Source: Chaetorhynchus papuensis (lineage: Eukaryota > Chordata > Aves > Passeriformes > Rhipiduridae). Taken from it: a stretch of DNA of 64,000 bases. The DNA lies in NCBI GenBank assembly GCA_013396525.1, contig VWYX01000660.1:307560-371559 (forward strand), given 5' to 3'. The notes beneath the pieces were generated by a model. It was not told the origin of the DNA and searched no databases. It saw only the letters and a program-made list of their open reading frames with translations. Shown here piece by piece: positions 1-12,600 of the stretch (the stretch's first letter is position 1; every line of letters begins with the position of its first letter). The translations under genes and the position numbers were made by a program.

Positions 1-530
1 GTGGCACCGTGCTCCTGCCAGGGACAGCTGTGCCGGCAGCCTCCCTGGGAAATGGCAGCTGGTTCTGGTGCACTGCTCAGGGGGAATCAGGGAGTGTCCT
101 GGCTGTGGAGAAGGATGTTTCTTCTCCTCTCCTGTCAGTTGGAATGTCTCAGGATTTGTTGCTGCCCGGGAAGAAGAGGCTGGAGATTGTATCTGTTTGG
201 GTTACAGAGGGAGAGGGAGAATGGGGGCAGAGCTGCAAGTGAAGTGACTTGCTGACAGAATGCTTTTAGCTCCAGCTCCGTTGGGTAAAGATAAAAATAA
301 GTACTGCAGGAGAGAAGTTGGAGGCCTCCAACCTTCTCATAGAGTTCTGGAATCAGTCCTGGCCCAGACCACAGTGCAGGGAGCTGGATTGCCATGAGTG
401 CACCTTTCCTCTGCTATGGGTTGGGGGAAGGTTTAAGGGACTCAATTTATTTTGCTGGTGGTTTAGTTTTGGTTTAATGTTGTCCCTCTGCTTTTGTTGC
501 TTCTATAGTGTGTTTCTCTTTTCTTTTCAG
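1..530 (+). other. Intron upstream of w1 (partial)
   Basis: Non-coding. It ends in a pyrimidine-rich tract and the AG at 529-530 that serves w1. I found no match to the preceding UBR4 segment and no repeat I can name. Confidence 0.8.
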
Positions 531-690
531 TTTTTGAGCCTAGCTTCAAACATTTTGAACTTTATCACTTCTTCTATGCTGAACTCCAGGAATAACTTCA
601 TCCGCAACTACCTGAGCGTGTCCCTGTCGGAGCAGCACATGGCCACGCTGGCGAGCATCATCAAGGAGGTGGACAAGGATGGCCTGAAGG
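531..690 (+). CDS. UBR4: UBR4 exon w1
   Basis: 160 nt, enters phase 0, leaves 1 base. Encodes helical scaffold including NILNFITSSMLN and SEQHMATLASIIKEV. Acceptor ttttcttttcag, donor gtgagt at 691. Confidence 0.95.
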
Positions 691-3600
691 GTGAGTGAGC
701 ACAGCCTCTCTGGTAGAGCTGTACAGCTCAGAGGTGTCTCTTTTTCTAGTTTCTACTGGAGAGCAAAGGTAGTAAGTGGCTCTCGATCCCTGTCTTACAG
801 GCACATCAGATGAGGAGTTTGCTGCTGCTCTGTATCACTTCAACCATTCCTTGGTGACCTCAGATCTTCAGTCCCCTGCCCTGCAGGTGAGCTGGGATTG
901 AATGCATAAATAAAATTTAGAAGTGGTGGTGTCTGTTTATGCCTCTGTATGGGTTCTCCACACCTTGAGTAGTGTGTCGGCTGTTCCATTTGGCCCTGAG
1001 TATATTCTGCAAAAAGAGGTTGGAATATTTTGAGTCCTATGATTTGAATGACCTTTGCAGTCATCCAGCTCAAAACATCCTGCACAGTGTAAACTTAACA
1101 TCGAGAGTTCAGCCTAATCCACTGAACTTTGAAGGTGATGAAAGCTGAGAAGGAAATGAGTTTGTGTACTTTGTCTTGGAGAGTTGCCTCTATCCATGAG
1201 TTTATCAAGAGACATTCCTACAGATCTGCTCTGCTGTCAGGACTAATGCCAAAAGGCCTTGGAATTCTCTCAGGAGAGAATCAAATTAATCCTTTTGCTT
1301 TCGTGTCCAAACTTTGTAGCCTCTAGGTTTCTTTGCTGGGTCATGGGATGACCTGACTTAACCCTGTCATGGAGGTTACAAACCTGTTTCACCTATCACT
1401 GAATTGAACCCCTATACTTTGTTGGCTGTTTTCTACTGTATTTAAAACACTCTGTTGTTTGTTAATTTTTAAGAGCAGTTGGGCTTTTCAGCAATCTGCC
1501 CTTTTACTATATTAGAAAAGAAGCAAATGTTACTGTGATCAGTTAAAGGGCTCTTCTTCCAAATTCACAGATACTGACACAGTAGCATAACCTCTCCTGC
1601 TCTGATATTGCAGTGAATGAGAAAAGCTTGTTTATGCCTTTTTTTCTGCATTGGTTTTGAGATTTTGTTGTGTTTAGGTGGCAAAGTGACAGCAGTAGCT
1701 CTGCCCTGTATCAGACAGGAGAGGCATTGCTGTGTGAGCAGAGCTGAGAGCCCTGCTATTTATTGTCATCTGCATGCTCAGATCATACTTTAGTTAATTA
1801 AAGCATCAGACAGGACTTGCCTCTTTCCAACAAGCCCCTGTTTGTTCCAGAACACACTTCTCCAGCAGCTGGGAGTTGCTCCTTTTTCTGAAGGTCCGTG
1901 GCCTCTCTACATCCACCCTCAAAGTTTGTCGGTGCTGTCCCGACTGCTCCTGATTTGGCAGCATAAAGCCACTGCCCAGGGAGATCCTGATGTTCCAGAA
2001 TGCCTTAAAGTCTGGGAAAGGTGAGATCATTTTATGTTAAGCTGAAAATCAGTCATCTCTTACCTCTCTCATTTCCTGTCAAGTGAAAATTCTCTGGGCC
2101 CAGCGTTCCAAGGCTGGGAGTTCTGTGATCTGGGGTCCGTGTGGTGCTGGGAGGAGCAGAGTCTCAGTCTGCTGTGCTGTGGAATCCTTCACCCAGAGCC
2201 CAGGAAACGAGACCTGCAGTCAGGAGCTGGGTGGGAGGAGGCTGAATTGCAGCAAGGCTGGCTGTAAAAAGGGAAGGAGAGTGTCTTATTTCAGCAGGTT
2301 TCTGCTAGGTCCTGTAAGGATGGTGCTGAGATTGTTCCTCTCTGCCATTGCCTGGATGTGAAAGTCTCTGGTAGGATTTAGGTGCTTTAAAGCCCTAATG
2401 AACAGGGAACAGGTTTGAATCACCCTTTCTCCATTTGAATGATTGTTCCTATTTTCCATTAAATATATTTGCCACTAATTTAGTTTCTGTAGGTTTTACT
2501 GCTCACACAGTCTCATTCCAATACACGAACCATTTGTGAAATTGCCAGTATTAGAACAATAAGCAGAAAAATATAATTAACCTCTAGTTAAAGAGATTTT
2601 AAAGAGGGATCTAAGAGGAAAACTAAACTTGACAAACTTCCTCTCCTGTTGCCAGGTTTGTGGGCACCCTGAAGCAAAACGCCTTGCAGGGGACTCTCCC
2701 CAGTGACACAGAAGATCTGAATGTGGAGCATCTCCAGCTGCTGCTGCTCATTTTCCACAATTTCTCAGAGAGGGGCCGCAGGTCCATCATGATGCTCTGT
2801 ATCCAGACCATCGTGGAGCTGACAGCAAACATGGAGACCCAGCAGTGTTCTGTGCCTCTTATCGTGGCACGGCTGCTCTTGGTGTTTGACTACCTGCTCC
2901 ACCAGTACTCCAAGGCCCCTGTGTACCTGTTTGAACAGGTAAGATTTTGACATCTGGATATTTAATTGGTCACCCAGCAGGAATCTGCAACGGGCAGTCA
3001 TTTGGTGTGTTCTGTCCGTGACCCTTGTGAGTAAGTCAGTTTTGATGTTGTTACCAAACTTTGGAGTTCCAAGGACTGGTTAATTATCGTGGCTGGTTCC
3101 TAGCAGCAGGTTCAGTTGGAGTGTAAATTCCTGGCGTGACTGGTGTCTCAATAAATCCTAGAAAGGACAGGATGATTGTCCCACCATATCTTTGAAATCT
3201 TGAGTATTTGGCTGTTTATCTCACAAATACCTTTTGTACCAGCTCCTTGCTTTAGCGTTTCACCCTGGAGGTTTTTGGCACAGTTCTCATTAAAGGGATG
3301 AGATGGTGCTTTGTGCCTGGCTTTTCCAGTTATGGGAAGCTTGGCCATGGATTTAAACTGCTCAGTCCAGAATAAAAACCATCAGAGGGGGTCCGGGGCT
3401 TCCCCCAGAAGTGTGGAATGTTGTGTTTTGAGCAGGATTGTTTCTCTTTTGTGGTTCTTTCTCTGTGGGGTGATATTTTCCCCCTACCCCTCAGTGACAA
3501 GGATGCCATGGGTGGGTTTTTGTTTGGTTTCTTTAATTCAGGTACAGTATAATTTGCTGACTCCACCCATTGGCTGGGTGAGTGGATCCCAGGACAGCAG

Positions 3601-6600
3601 CAGACGAACATCTGTCCCCCTTTATCATGGCTTTAAGGAAGTGGAAGAAAACTGGACCAAACACTGTTCATCAGGTAAGAAAGAAAATGTAAGGAATTTT
3701 TTATTCCAAGTTTTGCCTTTATAAATAAATGAGAGCCCTTTCTGTGCCTTGGTCTGGGCAGCTTTTCCTGCTTTTAATGGGCGTAGTTACAATAGGTAAA
3801 AATACATCTAATAGTACAAGAATTGTTTTATTAAACAAAATTCAAAGTTGTTCTCATCTAGGAGCATACAACAAGTAATTAAAAATAAGTATGTGTTTAT
3901 GTTGCCAGGATTGTAGGAGTAGGATAACTTTGGCTGCGTATACCACAGGTTAGAGTACCCATAATGTGCCATGGAGCTGGCTTGGACTCTGGTAGTGGTC
4001 TTAAAATGTGGAAGGTTGTGGGGATGGAGGAGAGAATGTAACATAATGTGGCCTATGTAGACTGCCACTTTGAAGGGTATTTTCTGGTCTCACCTTGCAG
4101 ACTCGGCTCCACAGCCCAGGTTCTACTGCATCCTGTCTCCAGAAGCTTCTGAGGATGATCTGAACCGTCTGGATAGCACGGTATGGCACTGGAGGGCCAT
4201 GGGGGTTTGCCAAGTGCCAGGGAAAACAGACAAGAAGGAAAGACTTCATTAAACAGAGGCACCAGGAATCTTTCACTAAGTGGAGAAAAGAAGAGTGGCC
4301 AGATAAGATAACACGGGATTCCTTTTACTCCTAGTCGGATGTCAGGGCAGTCACTGTGCAAAATCTGTGAAGATCTGTTGTAGTACTTGCAGGAATGCTT
4401 GGGATTGAGACAAAGACACGGGGCATCAGAGTTGTTTTCTCCAGGTTCTCCCTGGGTTTTGTTTCCTCAGTAAATTTGTTGCCATCAGGGTTATGGGCTC
4501 TCTCTCCTGCCTGCTCCTTATCCCCAGTCCATTCATCCTCAATCCTGACAGAACCTCTCCCTGAAGTTAATTTTGCATGGTTTTGGGCTGTGGGTGTTCT
4601 GAATGCTTAAAGAGCTTTGCAAAGCAAGGGTCCTGACTTGTCATCTCCTGCAGGTTTGTGAGGTCCTTTTCTCCAGGGCTACGAAGTACGATGAGCTCTA
4701 CGCAGCCCTCACCTCGTTACTGGCTGCTGGGTCCCAGTTTGATACACTCAGGAGGAGGGAGAACAAAAATGTCACTGCACTGGTAAGACTGTCTTGCTGC
4801 CCGTGTTGAGGAATAACAAGTTTTCAAACTTAGTATTTTCAAGCAAAGTGTTTAACCAAAGTATTTTGGACTGTGCTTGGGGTAACGAGGAACTTTAAAA
4901 TCTCATAACTAACCTGCACGTTTTTTGAGTTTTTAATTCATAGTGTGCTTTCGACTTGCTGTAAGTCCAGGTAATTCCAGGAGGTGTGGCTAGAACACGA
5001 TTAAGCAGGAGAAAATGGTATAACTCTTCCTTTTTCTTTTCTCACTTCTGCGTTGCATATTTTATTGTTTCATGTGACAGAAACTCAGTCCAGAATGTGT
5101 TCATCTGATTTGGCACTTCTGCAGGAGTGTGGAGTCCCTGAGGAGATACTTCAGTAACTGTAATGATGGAAACTGCAATCTTTCTGTACTAACTTTTCCA
5201 ACTGTTCCTCTGTGTAGGAAGCCTGTGCCCTTCAGTACTACTTCCTGATCCTGTGGCGGATCCTGGGGATTTTGCCTCCCTCCAAAAGCTACATGCACCA
5301 TTTGGCCATGAACACCCCTGAGATGAGTGACTGTGACCTCCTGCACACCCTGCGCTGGTCTTCCCGCCTGCAGATCCCGTCCTACGTCGTGTGGATCAAG
5401 GTACAGCCTCAGCTCCATGGGGCGTGTGGCGATGGTGACAGTGACAGTGTTGGTCTCCTCTGTGCTGACTGCACGTGGGGTTCATTCTGTGGGATCTTGG
5501 GCCTGTCTTTTCTAAACTGGTTAATTCCAGAGCTCTGTTCAAGTGTGATGAGTCTGGGTTTTGGCATTTGTAGGATCACCTCATCAAGCAGGGCATGAAG
5601 GCTGAACATGCTACTCCTCTCATCGAACTGACCTCCAGCAAGTGCATCTCAGTGAAGTACGACGTGGAAATAGCAGAGGAATACTTTGCTCGACAGGTGA
5701 GGTGGTAGGAGTGCAGCTGGACACGAAACTTCTGCTTCTGTGGAATGAGCTGCACTTACTGTTCCATCCCTCTCTATTTCAGATCTCTTCTTTCTGTGCT
5801 GTTGACTGCACAACCATTCTCCAGCTGCACGAAGTCCCCAGTTTACAATCCATTTACACCCTTGATGCTGCAATCTCCAAGATCCAGGTTTCTCTAGATG
5901 AGCACTTTTCCAAGTTAGCTGCAGAAACTGATCCCCACAAGTCCTCAGAGATAACCAAGAACCTCCTCCCTGCTACGCTGCAGCTCATTGACACTTATGC
6001 TACGTTTACCAGGTACAGTCCTTGGGATTTCCAGCACGAATACAATTTCCTGCTGTGCTTTGGGCTTTCTCTGCACTTTGTGTGTCGTTTTCTTAGAAGT
6101 GCCAGGGAGTTCTATAGTCCAGAGTTAATTACTTTATGTCCTCTAGGGGGTCCATTGCTTTAAAAGAAAATAACAAGTATCTTCTCAAGCCCTGCGTGGG
6201 ATGTTGTTGTTTCTGAGTAGCCTCCTTGTCTGATCCTCCAAGGCTTCCTTGCAAGTTTGCAAAACCAGCTTTTCCTCCAAAGATGAAACCACTCTCTAGG
6301 ATAGGGCTGCTTAAGGTTATTTCTCTGGGATAATACTGAGGCTGTCAGACCATCAAGAAAGAGAGGGGGGCTAATTCTTACACTAAAAATCTGAATTCTT
6401 CTAAACTCTCGTTAGAACCTGTGTAGAAGAAAGCGAAAGTAAATCAGCTTTTTCTTTTTGGGCACTTCTCCTGGTAAGTAGCTTAGAGGGGATAAAGCCC
6501 AGAACTCCTTTAGTGGTGTAAGATGAAGTGTGGGGCAGAACTTCAGAAGTTTGTGTTTTATCTGTCACTCCATTGACACACTTAGTTCTGAGCTGCAGAG

Positions 6601-9600
6601 CTCATTCCTGAAGTAAATCCTCTCCATGCTGCCTGCAGGTCCTACTTGCTGCGGAGCCTCTCAGAGGAGGGTTCCTCGGACAACAAACCCTCCGAGGAGA
6701 AGCTGCGGGGCTACGCCGCCGTCCTGGCCATCGGCTCCGGCCGCTGCAAGTCCAACACTCTGGGTGAGGGGCAGGGCTGGGGCTGGGGCTGGGGCTCGGG
6801 CTCAGGGTGCCTCCTCCCTGTAGGTGAATCTTTCCACAGTGCTGCCAACACCCAGTTTCAAAGTGAGCTCCACCTCTCTGTTCAAACGAGTGAGTTGTGC
6901 TGCCAGCAGCACACTGCAAAGTCTCTTCCTTTCAGTACCTTACCAGCTGAAACAGTTGGGCAAACCTTGAAAGGATCAGTGTCTTGTGGGTTCCTCTGGA
7001 TTAGTGAAATGCTCTTATAACCATATTGGAGCTGGTGGCATGGAATAATAAGGGGAACTATGAAATGTTGGTGTGCTAAAGACTTCTGTGAATTAGTATT
7101 TGTGCCATGTTTTCTGCAGTTTTAATGAAGTGGAAGAAGCTGGGATGCTCTTAAAAACTTAAGGATGATTTTGACTTGTACACCTGTGAATTTATTCAGT
7201 GCATGATTGTTCTGTGTAACTGCAGGTCCAACCCTTGTCCAGAACTTGCCATCAGCTGTGCAGACTCTGTGTGAGTCCTGGAACAACATCCACACCAACG
7301 AGTTCCCCAACATTGGCTCCTGGGTGAGTCCAGCCTCAGGGCCTGCTCTGGTGTGAGTGCAGCTGCAGGAATTGCTGGGAACGGGGGCACTGTGTGGCTC
7401 TGTCCCACATCCAGGGCTCTGATGTGTGTGTGTGTGTGTCCCTCCCCAGCGCAACGCCTTTGCCAACGACACCATCCCTGCAGAAAGCTACATCAGTGCC
7501 GTGCAGGCCGCCCACCTGGGCACCCTCTGCAGCCAGAGCCTGCCCCTGGCAGCCTCCCTCAAGCACACCCTGCTGTCCCTGGTCAGGCTCACCGGGGATC
7601 TCATCGTGTAAGTCAGGCCTTGTGTTACACTGTGTGTTCCAGGCACTGCTGGGTGCACTGGTCTGTGTCCTCCAGGGCTGACTTTAGGCTGTGGCTGTGC
7701 AACACTTACTGACCTGCTGCTGGTTCTGACCTAAGCCTTCCAGTTCACAGTTCCAAATACTAAATGAGTGACAGACAGTCTTTCTGTCTTCATGTAAAAC
7801 CTCCAAAAGTCAAGCTCCCTGAGAGAAACCATTTTGTCAAATATGGACTTGAAGAAACTGGGATATGAACTGACACAATATGGATCTAATTAATTCATTT
7901 GTGTTTTGTTCTCATTCACTCGTGTCAAGTTTTTAATGTGTAAGGAAAAGTGAAATGCCATTTCTTTCCAGGGACTTAGTCTAAAATACTCTGAAACCAA
8001 GAAGTAGTTGTTGACACTGCAGACAAGCCCAAAAGCCACAATATGTGACAGGGGGACTGTCTAGGCAGATGTTGTAACTGTATATATGCAAAAGTAACAC
8101 GTAGAATTTTCCGAAGGAGAACTGGTTTTCTGAGGGGGAAATGGCTGGGCCAGTGTATTTATCTCACCTTTCTAAAAATGGTTTCATCACTGACTTGCAT
8201 CCAGAGTTGTGCTTCAGTTAATGTGAATTCTGGTTTCCAGCAGGGACACTGGGACACGTCATGCAGAGAATTAACTTGTGTCCTTTTCTTTTCAAGCTGG
8301 TCAGATGATCTGAACCCACCCCAGGTGATTCATTCCCTGCTGCCCCTCCTTCTGGAGACCAGCACAGAGAGTGTGGCAGAAATCAGCAGCAACTCCCTGG
8401 AAAGGATCTTGGGCCCTGCAGAGTCCGATGAGTTCCTGGCACGTGTTTATGAGAAGTTGATCACGGGGTGCTATAACATCCTGGCCCATCACTCTGACCC
8501 AAACAGGTAACAAAGCTGTGTGCAAAGATTGGCTACAACAGTGTTGCTTCTGGAACAGAAAAAATCAGATTATTTTTACCTGCTGAAAGCTTCTCTACTT
8601 GTATACTATAAATATGAGATATTTTATTCACATTGCCAGAATTGTGGAGAGGGGGTGAGAGCAAGAGAGAATGGGGAGGAGTAACACTAGAAGAGACTTA
8701 AAGTGTAAAAAGAGCAGCTCTTTGTAGGAATTTGTGTGTGAGGTGTCTGAAAGGTCTGAATTATTCTAGAGTTCTGACTGGGACTTCCCTTAGAGCATCA
8801 TGTGTCCATTTGTTCTGAACTTGGTGGATTTGTTGGTGTTTATGTAAAGTCGGTCATCAATTATTTTTCTTCTGTCTCTTGGAAGAAGAGCTGCTTTCAA
8901 TTGGTGGAAAATTTACTGGAATTGTAATAGCAAAACAGATCACTTCTGGCCTCTCAGAATTGTTGTGATTGTTGAAATCGTTTCTGTATGTTTTTATTTG
9001 ATCCTTATCTATTTCTCTTTTAATCCTCAGTGGCCTGGATGAGTCCATCTTGGAGGAATGTTTGCAGCATCTGGAGAAACAGCTGGAGAGCAGCCAGGCC
9101 AGAAAAGCCATGGAGGAATTCTTTTCAGAAAGGTGAAGTCACCATGGACGTTGTAGCCCAAGGACTTCATTTCTCATCCTTTTTCTGTTAGCTTGTCACT
9201 GTAGACACCGAGGTGATGTTAATGCCGTTGTGCAGGAAAATACAGACTCTGTAAAGCCAGGATATCCTTCAGGCAGTGCAGGAGAGTGGGAAGAGACTCT
9301 GGGGGGGAGAGGACCTGCGTCTTTGTGCAAATCAAATACTCAGCGAGTCCTCACAGCGATGATCAGCGGGGAATCTTGCAAGATGATTGTTCTGTCACAG
9401 CAGTTTCTGAGAGATGCTGCTTCATAAGACACTTCCAGACCAAGCTGCAAAATCCCAGATTCTCTCAGTGCTTCTGTGGGGCCACAGGTTGATAATTTTA
9501 GGGGTGGAGGTGGGGGGTTGGCCTGACTTTGAATCATAAAGACAAATTGTGCTGGCAGCAGCCTGGAACAGCTGTGATAGAAACGGCCTAGCACACCCCC

Positions 9601-12600
9601 AGTGTTCTGAGTGTGAGGGGAAGGAGAGGAAAGGCTTTCTCCATCAGAAAGCTGACCATTGCCTGGTTTTTCTCTCTACTTGTTCAACAGTTCAGAATGA
9701 AAGCAGCCTGGTGGCTGTACATCGTTAGTATGGAAGGGAAAGATAGGCAAGAAAATCTTGACTTTTGGTTTGGAAACCAGTTCAGGCCCTTTTGTGACTC
9801 GATATGTGGAGACCCCTGAAATGCTACTGAGGAGCCCATTCATGAGTTTTGGTCTGAGCTGGGTTTGCTGTTTGGCTGAAAGCAATTCCTGTGGTTTGGC
9901 TGCTGAGCAGTGTTAACACAAACTCCTGCCAGTCTGAAACGTGAGGGTAGGGACAAGTGCAGCCAGTGGAAAAAAGGAATGGGCTGCCTTTTACAAAGCT
10001 GATTTGATTCCCCCCTCTGTGCAGTGGAGAACTGGTGCAGATCATGATGGCGACAGCCAACGAGAACCTCTCGGCCAAGTTCTGTAACAGGGTGCTGAAA
10101 TTCTTCACCAAGCTCTTCCAGCTGAGTAAGTGCTGCTGGGATCTCCTCCATCCTTCATCCTGCCTTTCCCACCTCACACTGTTCTTGTATTGTCTGAGGC
10201 TGGGAGGAAGCCATGGGAGGGAGTGGGGTCACAGCTCCACGCTTTCAAGGAAAGCCATTTTCACACGTGTTCATTGGAGCACCTGTCACTGACAGTAACT
10301 CTCCCCCCAGCTGAGAAGAGCCCCAACCCCAGCCTGCTGCGCCTCTGCGGCTCCCTGGCTCAGCTGGCCTGTGTGGAGCCCGTGAGGCTGCAGGCCTGGC
10401 TGACCAGGATGACCATGTCCCCACCCAAGGACTCGGACCAGCTGGACGTGGTGCAGGAGAACAGGCAGCTGCTGCAGCTCCTGACAACTTACATAGTTCG
10501 GGAGAACAGGTAAAGCACAGCCTCGGTCCTGTGTTGTGTGTGCTCTGTTTGTTCTTGAGAGGTGCAAATTCCGTGTGAGGGGCTGCTGGTTCTTTGTGGT
10601 ACCTGTGTGAAACTGTCCTCTTTTTGCTCAGCCAAGTGGGGGAAGGCGTGTGCACTGTTCTGCTCAGCACCCTGATACCAATGGCAACGGAGATGTTGGC
10701 CAATGGGGATGGCACGGGCTTTCCTGAGCTGATGGTCGTCATGGCAACTTTGGCCAGTGCAGGACAAGGGGCAGGACACCTCCAGCTTCATGGTGCTGCT
10801 GTGGACTGGCTGGGCAGATGGTAAGAGTGAACTCTGTGCTGCTGATGCTTCATTTGTGGGGTGTTTTTTATTTCTTTCCTGGTTTTTTGGGGACAGAAAT
10901 TTGTGTTTACAGATCTTCCCTTCTCTCTTAATTTACTGTTTGTTATTTGAACTGTGAAGTGTCTGAGGGAAACTGATCTGTGTCCATCTGTTCCAAACAA
11001 TCACGTTTTTTCTTTCTTTTCTACTCTGGATGGTTGAATTACTGCATTTATACGTTCCTTGATGTTAATCTGAAACAAACTGAATGCTTGAAGCTGTTGG
11101 TCAGCGCTGAGTTTGTACTTCCCAAAGGCTGTCAGCTGCAGTGAGGGGTTTTGGGCTTCCCATCCCTGGAAGTGTCCAAGGCCAGGTTGGACGGGGCTTG
11201 GAGCAAGCTGGGATAGTGGAAGGTGTCCCTGCCCATGGCTGGGGATGGGATGAGATGGGCTTTAGGATCCCTTCCATCCTAAACCATTCTGTAGTAATTC
11301 CCAGTTTTGTGTTGCAGTAAGAAATACCTGTCTCAGAAGAATGTGGTAGAAAAAATGAATGCCAATGTCATGCAAGGGAAGGTAAGACTTGTGCTGGTGC
11401 TTCACTTGCAGGAATGAATCCCAAGCACAAGTTCATCTGCCCTGGCTTGGTTTCATGGTTGGAATTTTAAAGCCATTTGGCTGGGGGGGGACTGTCCTGT
11501 TAGCGTGCCCTGTAGCTGCTGTTGTGGGATGTGATTGATTGATTGATTGCCTCTGATTTTCCTTCCCTCCTGCTCCCCAGCACGTGACTATCCTGGAGTG
11601 CACGTGCCACATCGTGTCCTACCTGGCCGATGTCACCAACGCCCTGAGCCAGAGCAGCGGGCAGGGCCCCAGCCACCTGTCTGTGGACGGTGAGGAGAGG
11701 GCCATCGAGGTGGACTCCGACTGGGTGGAGGAGCTGGCGGTGGAGGAGGAGGACTCTCAGGCTGAAGACTCGGTAGGCAATGGGCACAGGGAATGCTGCA
11801 AAGGACACGAGGGTTTATTTTGCACCTTCCAGATCACTCAGTTTATAAATTGAGGTTTTGCTGTTATTCCTGATGTGAGACTGAGTGAAGAACCCTACTT
11901 GTCAGGTCTGGAGGAGAGGATCTGCCATTTCTGCCTAGATCTCTTGACTTTGTGATGTAAACAAAAGTTAAATATTTATTTTTTTAATTAAAAAAAGGAA
12001 GAAATGGAGTAAAATGGCTTTGTTCCTACTGGTTGGTTCGTCAATTACTAGTTTTTGTACCAGCAAGCAGTTTAGATTAACACGTTTAGTGCTATTGGGT
12101 GGTGAAAGAAAAGCTGTTAGAATGTGTTCTTTAATATTTTTCCTGTATCAAATTTTTGTTACTGTTTCTTTTTCTTGTTAACCATTTCATGTTACTACAA
12201 TGTGTCACCATCTCCTCTCTCCATGTGGTTTGATTCCAGCTGCCTCCTTTTAGCTCAGTGTTGCTAAAACTTGCTGTTCCTAAAATGTGCATTTGGGGAG
12301 TTTATTCTGTACGTGTACTTCACTGTAGCTGCAGTTCTAACACCTTCCTAAAACAATTTTCTTGTGGACAGGATGAAGATTCTCTCTGTAATAAACTCTG
12401 TACCTTCACCATCACACAGAAAGAATTCATGAATCAACATTGGTAAGAATCTCAAGCTTGTGTTCAGAGTTTCAACCTGGTGTTTCTGGCCATTGGGAAG
12501 AAAACCAGTGTAGTTTGTGAGCCTCAAGGCACTGCCTGTCAAAACTCACCTGGCTTATTTTGGGCAGGTACCACTGTCACACTTGCAAGATGGTTGATGG

